The notes beneath the pieces were generated by a model. It did no database searches. It was not told where the DNA came from and saw nothing but the letters and a program-made list of their open reading frames with translations. From Trametopsis cervina (taxonomy: Eukaryota; Basidiomycota; Agaricomycetes; Polyporales; Irpicaceae), in assembly GCA_022385755.1 (NCBI GenBank), contig MU278349.1, forward strand, positions 682,001 through 746,000: a stretch of 64,000 bases of DNA, in the 5' to 3' direction. Position numbers and translations under genes: made by a program. Shown piece by piece: positions 36,985 to 46,877 of this stretch (position 1 is its first letter; every line of letters starts with the position of its first letter).

Positions 36985-37071
36985 GTTACTCACGAGTAAC
37001 AGAACGATAAGTAACGTTACTTATCTCCACTTATCTGCATAATACTGCGCATCAGCGTGTGATAAGATAAG
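36985..37071. promoter_or_regulatory. GATA-motif cluster with a 20-bp perfect palindrome
   Basis: Five GATAA cores (or complements) lie in the 540-nt divergent region between the dehydrogenase and the Ser-rich gene: at 37006, 37021, 37031, 37061 and 37066. The first two form the perfect palindrome GATAAGTAACGTTACTTATC (37006-37025). Just upstream is a second dyad, GTTACT/AGTAAC, at 36985-37000. GATA sites are bound by fungal AreA/Nit2- or SreA-type zinc-finger factors. Confidence 0.65.
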
Positions 37072-37315
37072 TCTTCTACGCCATGGTCTCCGGTATGCTC
37101 GGCTTGTCGGCCAGGTCCCCCATAGTCTTTCGTCCTTTTCTCGCCGCTTTGGGCCATGGAGCCGCCATCGGGCGGTGGTGCGAATCTCGCTGTGGGAAGA
37201 TTGGGTGCAGAAATTGCCAATGGTAGCACCTATAGTCGCAGTCAATAATCTCCCTGTGCTTTCCTGTCTTGTTTTCCTGCACCGTCAGGATGTCCATCGC
37301 TCGCCGTTAAGGATT

Positions 37316-39959
37316 ATGTCTACAACACCCTCCAACCCAGAACAGGCTGCGCCTTCATCGTCTGTCTCATCCCAGCAGCATGCGGCCTCATCTGCAAAGC
37401 GTTTGGCGACGAATGCGTCTGCATCGTCGTCTCGCTCGCCTCCACCAAAGATCAATCTTAACGACCTCAAACCCATCATTTCTACCACCCCAGCCAATAC
37501 TTCATCCAACGGTGCTCTCAAACCATCCACAGCATTCGTTTTCACCTCCTCACGCACTCTTCGAAACCTTCACAATTACCAGTCCATAGGCGGCGACTCC
37601 ATCCTTCTACCTCCTCCCGACATATACTCGCCCACTGAGCAGCCACTAGCTCCTTCGTCGTCCAATGTCGCATCAGTCTCCGAAGGGACTAAGTCGCTTG
37701 CAATAAAGCCAATACTTTCGCAAGCACAACTTGCACGTCATTCACTCGGGGCAGTCGACGCACGATGCATCGTGTCTTCAAACATGCGTGCAGCGGGCTT
37801 CCAGCCTCTGACCCACACACCTCCTGCAGATCCATCTGCCCCGCCAACCCCATCTGTAGCTGCCGTCCCAACACCCAAGGATCCTCCACGTTTTCCTCCC
37901 ATCGTTTTTCTCAATCCTACTCACGTTTCAGCGACCTCCATGTGGGATTACCAGCAACACCTGCCATACGGCTTAGGAGCTGGTCCTGGGACCGGGATAG
38001 GCTATTCATATGGAGAAGCGAGCAATTTGCAGTCAACTGATACCTCTAGTGCGTCATCAATTCCTCCAGTGAACGATCCCAGCGCTGTTGTTGCCGCTTC
38101 GGCCCTGTCGCCGTCTTCACCCAGGATCCCATCGGCGGGCGACTCGTTCAGTTCGCTCAGCACGCAGTCCAGCTCAAGCCTGTTCTCCGCGATCTCCGGA
38201 TCGTCATCGGGGCTTACCTCGGTACCGTCTTCAAATCTTCAGACATCTGCTCGAATACTCAACCCGTTGAACGAAAGGTTCAAGGTCTTTGCAGAGGGGC
38301 AATCATCTGTACCTGACCGGGAAAAGCATGTTGTTGACGGATATCCGTTCCCGAGGACCCGACTCGGTTCTGCGGAGGATGTGTCCCGTCCGTTATACCA
38401 TGAGACTACGTCCTATTCTTCACAGGTAACGTCATCCCCTTCCGTATCGTCTTCGACAGCGTCAGGTTCAGTCACACCAATGGCACAATCACCGCTGTCA
38501 CTTCCGTCACCGATACAGGAGGCTCCTCCTCCGCCTTCCCTTGTTGTAGAACGTCCTCATCCCAAGCCAGTTCAGCCGAAGACGCCTTCATTCAAGTCTA
38601 AAGCAGCGAAGGAGCGGGATCGCAACCGTCCTCGCAATCGATACGAGGGAGTAGGTGGCCGGGAACCCATGAGCCTCACCAAGCTGATCTCATCATCCTC
38701 GTTCACGTGGCAGGCCAACCCCGTTGTAACCTCGCACTCGTCAGGCGCGGCCACATCGTCCGGAAGTTTCTCCTCTGCGTCGATCTCGGCTGCTTCGAGC
38801 ACGGGTGCGAACAGGAACAGAACCAGAAAGTCGATGCGTGCCAGTACGCCTAGTGCTACGAGTGGTACCAGTGTAACATCTGGAAGCTCCGACTTGCGAC
38901 GAACGGTGGATGGCTCGATATTGGACGAAGCATCCTCGACGACAACACCAGCAGGAGGGAGCAGCAGCGAGACGGTTGTTTCGGTTGGCGAGGTGAAAGG
39001 TATAGACAGAGGACAGCAGTCAGTGGCGGTAGATATAAATCTACCAAAGACGGACAGCGGAAGCGAGAAAGGGAGCCATCGTGGCCGCCAGCGCGGGAGA
39101 GACCGAGATCGCGAACTGGAGCGGGAGAAGAGACGAGAGCTGAGGAGGCTCAAGGGCAAGATGAGGGAAGCCGACATGGCGGCGGCGGACGGCGTTCTAG
39201 CGATGAAGTCGTCCTCGAAGTCCTCGAAGTCGAAATCGTCTTCTGGTACATCCTCGGGTAGCTCGGATAAGGGGTCCGCCGGGAAGTCACAGCGGTCGCC
39301 GCGAACGAAGAAGGACAAGACGAGGTCCACGAAGGAGAAACACGCCGCTTCTGGATTCGTCAGCGTGTTCCCCCCGAAGAATGCGAACCCCGGGCTGGAA
39401 CATCCCCATACCCTCGGCGAGTACGACGCGAAGCTTGCTCGCGAGCGCAAGCGCGAGGCGGGCGAGTTTGCGAAAGACCAGGTGTACGCTCACCGAGAGC
39501 GGGACAGAGAACACGCCAGGTTGACCGAGCAGTGGTCCGCGCGCGATGACATCGCCAGTGATCCTTCTAAAGTAAGTGTCCAATTCTGTGTTTGACGTTC
39601 GGCCTAGCGATTGGGATTGGGTTCTCTCCCTCGATGGCCTCAGCACACGATAGGCCACCAGTGGCGTCACCATATGGTGATGGTACTCGTGGCTGAGCGT
39701 AGTGGAATTGATGCTGACCTACCTGTTACAGAGACATGGCTCGCTGTCTGCGGCTAAGGCTGCAGCTTCGGCTATCGCGTATGCGTCCTCCCACCACGCC
39801 GCTCGCGGCCGGGGACGGGGACGTGGGCGCGGCGAGCTCCCATCCGCGAGAGGACGCAGTGTCAGCGTTGTGTCCGTGCTGAGCGATGGCGAGACGGTCG
39901 TCGACGACGCCGTGGGCGCCATCGAGCAGCTCGAGCTCGAGTCCGCTGTCGAGGCGTAG
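37316..39959 (+). CDS. Ser-rich disordered protein of unknown function
   Basis: Two exons (37316-39571, 39732-39959), 827 residues. Most of the protein is low-complexity Ser/Pro/Thr. A conserved-looking motif DLKPIISTTPA and a segment PPRFPPIVFLNPTHVSATSMWDYQQHLPYG lie in the first third. The last third is strongly charged: a basic coiled-coil-like run (RDRDRELEREKRRELRRLKGKMREA), Lys/Ser repeats, then LGEYDAKLARERKREAGEFAKDQVYAHRERDREHARLTEQWSARDD, and an Arg/Gly run (RGRGRGRGE). The basic Arg/Lys clusters suggest nuclear location. An in-frame ATG at 37220 would add 32 residues; 37316 is preferred because the protein-like sequence begins there. The 160-nt intron is longer than usual. I do not recognise the family. 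Confidence 0.78.
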
Positions 39960-41894
39960 TGTCGTGTCCGACCGTTGTGTCAACCTTACGAAAGTAGGTT
40001 GACCTCCAGGCGTCGGTATAGTTCGCGCATGCTCACACGTTTGCGTTTTGTTAGATTCCATCGACAAGTACGTCCCCACCATAGACGATCGCGGATGCCA
40101 TTCTGCTCCCACTGTTGTTGTACTATTATTCAATCATGCCCCGCCCACAGCCGTAAACTATATGCTCCGGCGACCTCGATAACAGCAGCCCTGGTTCTGC
40201 TCCCCCGCCCATGTTCTGTTCTACTCCTATCCTACCCCTGTGGTGTACTACATCTGGTATTCCGACTCGTCCCCTTCTGCGTAATTTGTTCGTTCTCTCG
40301 TACGACGACGTCGCTCTCTGCTCTCTCGTTTGTTTCGACATACCCTCATTAGTCATCCTTATGGTGGACTCTCCCCCCTGTAGCATTCAGCATTGCCTTC
40401 GAACACCCTTTCCCTCTTACATCGAGCACGGTTCTCGACGATCATGTCACGCGGACTCTTTCATCGCTCCACCCCCATCGTGCTGCTGCTCCCATAATCC
40501 CCTTGTCTGCCCACCCCGGTTGTCAGGTTCACTATCGCCCATCGAACGTGGACGTCCACTCTCATTGTGCTCTTCTGGTTCCGTCGGTGTTCCTTTCGCG
40601 TTTCGCTTGTTACATGTGTGTTTTTATTCTTTGTCTCCCGGTCAGTGCCATACGCCTCGCTCGCATCTCATCGGACAAAAAAGTCTTGCCACGCATCCGT
40701 ATCTCATCATCGTTTCCTCATTTTGTCTTTGTTCTGGCAGTGTTCGTTCGTTCAGTAGTACACCACATCAATTCTCCTTTCTCATCTCATACGCACACAA
40801 ACACATTGACTCGATTTATGTACGTGCATGCATGCATACACAGTCCCGGCATACACTATCACACCCCCTTTCCTTCCATACAATCATAACAGTAACATTC
40901 AACAAGTAGTTCCGGTTTGCATATACATTCATACGCATAGATATATATTGTATCAGGCTCGTTGGTGTGTTGGCATATATCGCGCTTTGTGTGTCACGAA
41001 TAGAGGGGGGTTGAAATGATCATTCAAGTTGTAACTTAAGCAGTTGTATTAGGGTTGTGATACGTACATGAAGAGGGGTCCCTTCGACGCGGAGAGCTGT
41101 GTACGTACTTTCGCATAAAGGCAAACTCTTAAGCCTGTGGTGAGAGTGAACCGTTGGAGCACGCACAAGAGTTATGGTTGAGCTTTCCTTTCTCCTCACT
41201 TGCAATTAGAGGGATGAACGAGTTGATGAAAGCACGTCATAGTGCTACAGGTTTCTGTTTGCTACTGTAGCACCGTCATCCTGCGGGCCTATGTCTATCC
41301 GTGCCCCTGCAGGAAGAAGCTGTGCAGAGCCAGTGCAGCGGGCGGATCACGGTATGTATGACGCGTTGTAGCAATATCAATATTCGAATTGAAGCACTTA
41401 TGATGCGGTCATTACAGCGGCTGTTACTGATAACAACCATAACAATAGATGCGAAGTCCCGCGATACTTTCCGGCGGCACATGTGTTATCAGTGCACACT
41501 GGATAGTCGCCGTGAGTATGCCGGGTAGGAAGAAGGTAGTGGGAAGGTGGGCAGAGTAGATGTGATGCCACCCGCCAATACGATGAAGAGTGCTGTGGGT
41601 AAGTACTATGTATGCGAAAGATGCCGGTGGGGATAGAGCAGCTACTGGCCGAAGGGGTGCACATAAGGCTAGTGCTGCTAGTAGGGTCGTAGAGAAGCTA
41701 GCCGCTGCCAAAGGCAAAAGGGCCGCGGTACGTGGGGTGCAAGAGCGGTCAGAGGATCGGTCGGCGGCATGGTGCGTACCAAGAGCAGGCTGAGAGATGG
41801 GCAGAGAGTGCAGATCTAGGAGTAGAACTGAGGAGTACTGCTAGTGCAGTAACTGCGGTAACTAACTTACTAGCGCGGTATTGGGGTGAGAGTG

Positions 41895-41986
41895 CTGCGT
41901 TATAGGTGTTACAGTGCCAACGATATCAATGGATAGACTTCTTGCGTTCTTACACGTACAATAAATGCTGGCTGCGTTATAGGTGT
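41895..41986 (+). repeat. 15-bp direct repeat
   Basis: ctgcgttataggtgt occurs at 41895-41909 and again at 41972-41986, 77 bp apart, in non-coding DNA. The function is unknown. Confidence 0.6.
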
Positions 41987-42274
41987 CGTGTTGCTCGCTG
42001 CCTTGGTATGAGGCTCAGCTCGCCCCCGTCGGCAGAGGTTCGGCATGAACGCGGTACTTAAACTACAGACGCCGCCAGACAAAAAGACCCAAACGGACGA
42101 ATCGGACGAATCGCAAGCGGTGGTCTCCCAAGCAAACGCGCGGGGTTTTTAATGCGGTCACGTGTACCGTACGACGCGTTCGTTCGCGTGGCTTGGCTCG
42201 CGGAGCGTGGTGACGTCACTGACCCATCCTCCTTCCACTCGACGCCGTCGACCACGCCGGTCATTGCGCGCCGC

Positions 42275-42280
42275 TATATA
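42275..42280 (+). promoter_or_regulatory. TATA box of the SDR gene
   Basis: TATATA lies 60-65 nt upstream of the ATG at 42340, followed by a CA-rich leader (cacaaacaccaacattcacc) typical of strongly expressed fungal genes. Confidence 0.7.
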
Positions 42281-42339
42281 ATGTCGCCACTCGTCGCGCG
42301 CCGCAGGAGCACTCTCATCCACAAACACCAACATTCACC

Positions 42340-43611
42340 ATGACTTCAATCCTCCCAGACACCGTGGCTTCAGTCCTCCCAGACACCGTAACTTCATTAC
42401 TTCCAGACACCGTGAAGCCTGCCACCCTCCTCAGCCGCCGCTTCAGGACTGAGACCCTCCCAGATCTTTCTGGTCGCGTCGTCGTCGTCACTGGTGGATC
42501 AGCAGGAATAGGTTTCTATGACGCCCTCGCCCTCGCAAAAGTAGGCGCCACCGTCATCATCATCTCCGCCAACGAGCAGAAAGGCAAAGATGCCGAGGCC
42601 GAGATCAACAAACAGCTCAAGGAGGTTACCTCCTACGGCTCCGTCACATGGCACGGTCTCAACCTCCAAAACTTGAAAGAGGTCGACAAGCTCGCGAAGC
42701 AGCTCGCTGGCGAGCTCGACAGGCTTGACATCTTCATTGCCAATGCGGGCATTGGCCAGGCTCCCTATGGCCTCACTGATGACGGGCTCGAAAGACATTT
42801 TGAGGTGCGCATATAACTTGACCGTGATTCACGCACAGAGAGCTGATGCCTTCAATAACAGGTTAACAACCTCAGTCACTACGTTCTGATCCTCCGACTG
42901 CTTCCTCTCATGAAGAAGACCGCACAGACGGCCCCGCCGACGTCCGTCCGCATAGTCATGCAATCCTCCATGATGCACGAGTTTGCGCCCGGTGGCGTCA
43001 AGTTCCTTTCAAAAGAGGAGATCAACGACGACAAGCCCGATGGTGCACAACTGTAAGTCCCCTCGTGCCGCCACTCCCAAGTCCTAAATTATTCACTAAC
43101 TCATCTCTTGTATGTGTGCACGTTTAGGTACGCGCGCACGAAGCTCGGTAACATCCTCTTTGCCAAGGAACTCGCCAAGCGCCATCTGACGGACACCGAG
43201 AAGCCTATCCTGGCGATCTCTGTGCACCCGGGCACCGTCGACACCGAGGTGCAGGGGGCCTGGTCAGAGACGTACGGTGTCCTCGGCAAGATCCTCGAGC
43301 AGGGCTCGAAGCTATTTGGCAAGACCGCATTTGAGGGCGCAGAGGCCAGTCTGTGGGCTGCAGCCAGCACGGACATCTTCGAGGGCAACTGGAAGGACTA
43401 CCAGGTATGTGATGTTCCACCTTCTGCGTCATCGCGTTGGCAGGTTATTGACCTGTGATGGATTTTCCGTCCTCAGGGCAAGTACTTCACAGAACCGTAT
43501 GGCACGCCTGATCAGGAGACGGACCAGGCCAAGAGCCAGGAACTGGCGACCAACTTCTGGAACTTGAGCACGCGGCTCACCAGGGAGATCCTCGGTGAAG
43601 AATTATCGTAG
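42340..43611 (+). CDS. short-chain dehydrogenase/reductase (retinol-dehydrogenase-like)
   Basis: Four exons (42340-42804, 42862-43052, 43128-43404, 43477-43611), 355 residues. The Rossmann cofactor loop is VVVTGGSAGIG (TGxxxGIG), followed by DIFIANAGI (NAG motif), the catalytic Ser region RIVMQSSMMHE and the YARTK catalytic Tyr-x3-Lys. This is the extended-loop SDR group that includes WWOX and retinol dehydrogenases; the substrate cannot be told from sequence. The residue after the Gly-rich loop does not decide between NAD and NADP. The N-terminus carries three tandem LPDTV units before the catalytic domain. The strong TATA box suggests inducible expression. Confidence 0.9.
42346..42417 (+). 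repeat. three tandem 24-bp repeats in the SDR N-terminus
   Basis: Units at 42346-42369, 42370-42393 and 42394-42417 encode SILPDTVA, SVLPDTVT and SLLPDTVK. Copies differ mainly at third codon positions, so the peptide is more conserved than the DNA. Confidence 0.85.
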
Positions 43612-43989
43612 AGATGTTGATGGTCGATCTTATCGTCCGTAAGTGTACAGTATCGTAATGCTCAACAGCTCTCCATCACGGACTTGTAAAACAGTCAAAT
43701 AAATCGTCCTTGTAATACAACTCTCTGTAGGTAGCCTTGGCCATATGGGCATGCAAATTTAGTTGACAAAATTCCTCATTAATGTTCTGTATGCTGCTCT
43801 ACTGCGGTACAGTGTAAATAAGAGTTGGTCCAGCCGGATAGTAATAGGAACGAGTGTCTGTGCTTGGTAGATGTACATAATGAATGTCGCTCTAGGTGTA
43901 AAGATTATGTCCGCGTGGATGCAGATGTGAATGTGCATGAATAACGGTGATTATGAACTATCTCTTCCACGTGCTCGTGGGTAGGTTAG
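43612..43989. other. intergenic, tail-to-tail
   Basis: 378 nt between the stop codons of the SDR gene (+) and the METTL24-like gene (-). I see no other feature. Confidence 0.5.
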
Positions 43990-45186
43990 TTAGTAGTGGT
44001 GGTCGGTCAGCATGTGCCTGCCGCGGACGTTCATGAACGAGTACTGCAAAACAAAACAGGCGTCAGCCTTCCACTCTCACATCATTCTTCGTCTTGTAAT
44101 CAAATCGCGAAGAGAAGGGGGCTGTGCACACTCACCTCCGCCAGCGACGGCTCAATCCGTATGTGGTTCGAATACACCAGGTTCGGCTCAGACGCAAACG
44201 GTCTCAAGCCTGCCCACTCAAGAGTTTCCCACCACCGCTTGAAGCTCGGAAACGAGAACGTCGCCGCGCCCTCGTTGCGCGCATGCACCTCGAGCTGCAG
44301 CTGCCCGATTGGCAGCACATGCTCCGTCTCCGTCTCGTTTGCGTGGTGCGCGACGAACGACGCGAGCGCGCCAAACTCGCTGCCCTCGACGTCGACCTTA
44401 AGCACGTCTACGAAATCGTGCCCGTTGAGGCGCATGAGGGTCTGCAACGTGAACATCGGGGGATCCGCGTCGGGCTCGTCATAGGCACCGAGGGCGTACG
44501 GAAAGAAGTGTGCGCGTGGCGCGAGCGCAGGGTCGCGCTCGATTTCGGGGCCGAACGACGTGACGGAGAAGTCGTACCCCCAGATCTCGCACTGTGGCGC
44601 CGCGGATAGCACGGCAGCCTCGAAGGAGGACTCGCCGTTGATCCCAAAGGAGTAGAGAACGCATGGGGCGCGCTGCGTGGAGAGTTCAGCAAGTCCGCAG
44701 AACCACTTTCCGCCGTCGCCTAGGACGCCGAGGCGGCGCTGCTGGAAGGGACAATTGTAGGAGGGGAGGAAGAAGTCCCCTAGACGATTGTGAGGTGTGA
44801 GCATTAGTGCTTCTGTGCGTGGAGACGGAAGGGAAGAGATGACGTACAGAGGGTATAGAGGTCTCGGCGCGGCCAGCTGTGCAACGGCACATAGTCGATC
44901 GTGTGAGTGAACAGACATTGAGAGAGAGGCAGAGAGGATTGAGCACGCACGGGTTCACATTTTCTGGCGAGCCGCCGTACAGCTGTACCATCGCCTCTCT
45001 GCGCTGCAAGTTGCGCTGATACTCTTCTTCTTCGACACGATGGAAGTCTGTCAGGTTCAGGCGCGGCAGCGGAGAATCATGGTGTCGGGAGATGGAAATC
45101 CGAGTGCTGGTGTTGAAGAGGTACAGCAGGAAGATACAAGCAACGCTTGTTGCAAGGACGAGGCCGCGGAACGCACGGGGAATCAT
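43990..45186 (-). CDS. membrane-anchored METTL24-like methyltransferase-domain protein
   Basis: Four exons (45186-44951, 44876-44848, 44779-44136, 44043-43990), 320 residues. A short cytosolic N-terminus and one membrane segment (LVLATSVACIFLLYLF, about residues 9-24) give a type II topology, probably in the Golgi or ER. The lumenal domain has the Methyltransf_22 hallmarks: LWDFFLPSYNCPF, LGVLGDGGKWFC, VLYSFGINGESSFEAAVL, CEIWGYDFSVTSFG, VDVLKVDVEGSEF and the C-terminal LQLEVHA. The small second exon was placed so that LYT|LWDFF is restored; a nearer acceptor would create a stop. Substrates of this family are largely unknown. Confidence 0.83.
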
Positions 45187-46115
45187 GACGTATCTGTGAA
45201 ACAACAGAGCTGAGAGGTTAGGACTATGCACGGGATGTAGGACGCAGTGTGCATACCTTCGCGTGCAGTATCAATGATCAATTGAGCGACAGGAAAGGGA
45301 GATAAGAGAAGAAGGAATGTGTGAGTTAGCAGGATTAAGACAGAACTTGACTTGAGAGGTTGTGAAGGGAGCGGTAACTGAAGACGCAGCCGCAAGCGCA
45401 CGCGGCGGATGAACACCTGTGATAGATCATTCGTCAAGCAGTTCGTTCATCGTTCACTCACAGACGTATTGAACAGCCGGTGGAAGACAAACCGAAACAG
45501 CGCAGCATTCATCACAAGCAGAGGTCCTTCATCAGTATGACAGATAAACATTTACCACATTTGCGGGCGAGTCCACATGTCGTCCTGCAGACTTTCATAG
45601 ACCGTGTGCTATTGGGAGCTCCCCTCGTCGTGAGGAGGCAGAGTTAGCAATCATGACATGGATATCAACATGAACTGACGGAAATAGCGCAGAGAGCCAC
45701 TTGGAATGATCTAGAGGCGCAGTGCCGACCAAGCGAGAGCTTCGACCGGACTGCGACGGTTACCAGAAGGCGCTTGAGCGTGTAGCGAGGCGAGTTCTCG
45801 TCTCTTCAAGAGCCTTAGCGTGCGACATACGAGCACCAAGGAGCTTGGAGAAAGGAGGCTTAGCGCGAAGAATACTTGGTGTACAGGAACTCGAGAAAGG
45901 CTTGTGTGACTGAGTAGGAACGTCCTCGGGAGCAATTTCGAATGATAGATCAGATCACAAATGCACGTGACGCTCTGGCTTCACGTGATATGAGAGAAAC
46001 TATGCAGTTCCTCTCAGCCACTGATCGCAGATTGGCGCTGAGCACCAGCGATTACGCGCTCGTTGGCCTCGCAGCGGTCACAGACAACCTCAAGACACCT
46101 CCTCTCGTCGTCGCC
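45187..46115. other. divergent intergenic region METTL24-like/RPL29
   Basis: 929 nt holding both promoters. I see no gene. Short open stretches on both strands near 45720-45935 are Arg/Ser/Leu-rich and look compositional. Confidence 0.5.
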
Positions 46116-46553
46116 ATGGCCAAGTCTAAGAAGTGAGAGTCATATGTGCACGAAGGGGGGGATGCAGTGCTGATCGGTGGAATCTTTGTCCAGCCACACC
46201 AACCACAACCAGAACAAGAAGGCTCACCGTAATGGTATCAAAACGCCTAAGAGCAACAGGACTCTGTCGTTGAAGGGTGTACGTACCTTTGTCTGCCAAA
46301 TTTAGTGGGCTGGGAACTGATGGTCTTATTTGCCGTGCTTAGGTCGATGCTAAGGTACGCTAAGATGCACAGAGAGAGTAAAGAGGCAGATAACTGAAGC
46401 TTCGACCTTCCTTTATGAACAGTTCCGCCGCAACGCCCGCTTCGCTCTTGCTGGTTCAGTACGTCATGATCCTTATTTTCCACCCATGCAGCCTCACTAA
46501 TACGGGTCTGGTGTCTGTAGCAAAAAGCCCGCAAGGAGCAGAAAGATTCATGA
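46116..46553 (+). CDS. RPL29: 60S ribosomal protein L29 (eL29)
   Basis: Five exons (46116-46132, 46194-46278, 46343-46354, 46423-46458, 46521-46553), 60 residues: MAKSKNHTNHNQNKKAHRNG, then IKTPKSNRTLSLKGVDAKFR, then RNARFALAGSQKARKEQKDS. This is the complete small eL29 protein, one of the shortest ribosomal proteins, which sits on the large subunit surface. Exon 3 is only 12 nt and exon 1 only 17 nt. Four introns in 183 coding bases make it the most intron-dense gene here. Confidence 0.96.
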
Positions 46554-46877
46554 TCCATCGGTTCCTTGGACGTCCATTCGAGCGAGGAGAGTCGAGAGGA
46601 GACAGGCCGCACCCTTCACGGCCGTAGGGCTTCCGTTGTTCCCGGCATCCGACTTGTGTGTTTCTTCCGAACGTCGTACAACGTCATGTATCACCCATCC
46701 CATGCCCATGCACCGTTACGTACACTATGGCAAACGGCTATAACATATCAAATGCCAAAAACATGTGCAAAACTACAATAGTGTGTAGACGGTCTCAAGG
46801 TACAACGTCGAGTATTAGGTTGGCACTGCGGTAAGATATCACGAGGCCGGGTATATATCGAACAAGTGGGACCGTCA
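46554..46877. other. intergenic, tail-to-tail
   Basis: 324 nt between RPL29 (+) and TFIIIC5 (-) ends; only 3' UTR sequence is expected. Confidence 0.5.

Larger units (their letters stand above)
39960..42339. other. 2.4 kb gap with a pyrimidine-rich tract
   Basis: From about 40040 to 40900 the plus strand is strongly C/T-rich and contains a 233-codon open frame (40211-40909) made of Ser, Cys, His, Pro, Leu and Phe, as expected from composition alone. It may be a long 3' UTR of the Ser-rich gene. From 41200 to 42060 the sequence is purine-richer with short repeated words. No gene can be supported. Confidence 0.5.

Noticed and set aside
37175..37315. Longer N-terminus of the Ser-rich protein
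   Set aside because: The most upstream codon is GTG. The ATG at 37220 adds a hydrophobic, non-matching 32-residue stretch within promoter-like sequence; 37316 is a better start.
40211..40909. 233-codon open frame on the plus strand
   Set aside because: The translation is dominated by Ser, Cys, Pro, His, Leu and Phe, as expected from a C/T-rich strand. No domain, no splice logic.
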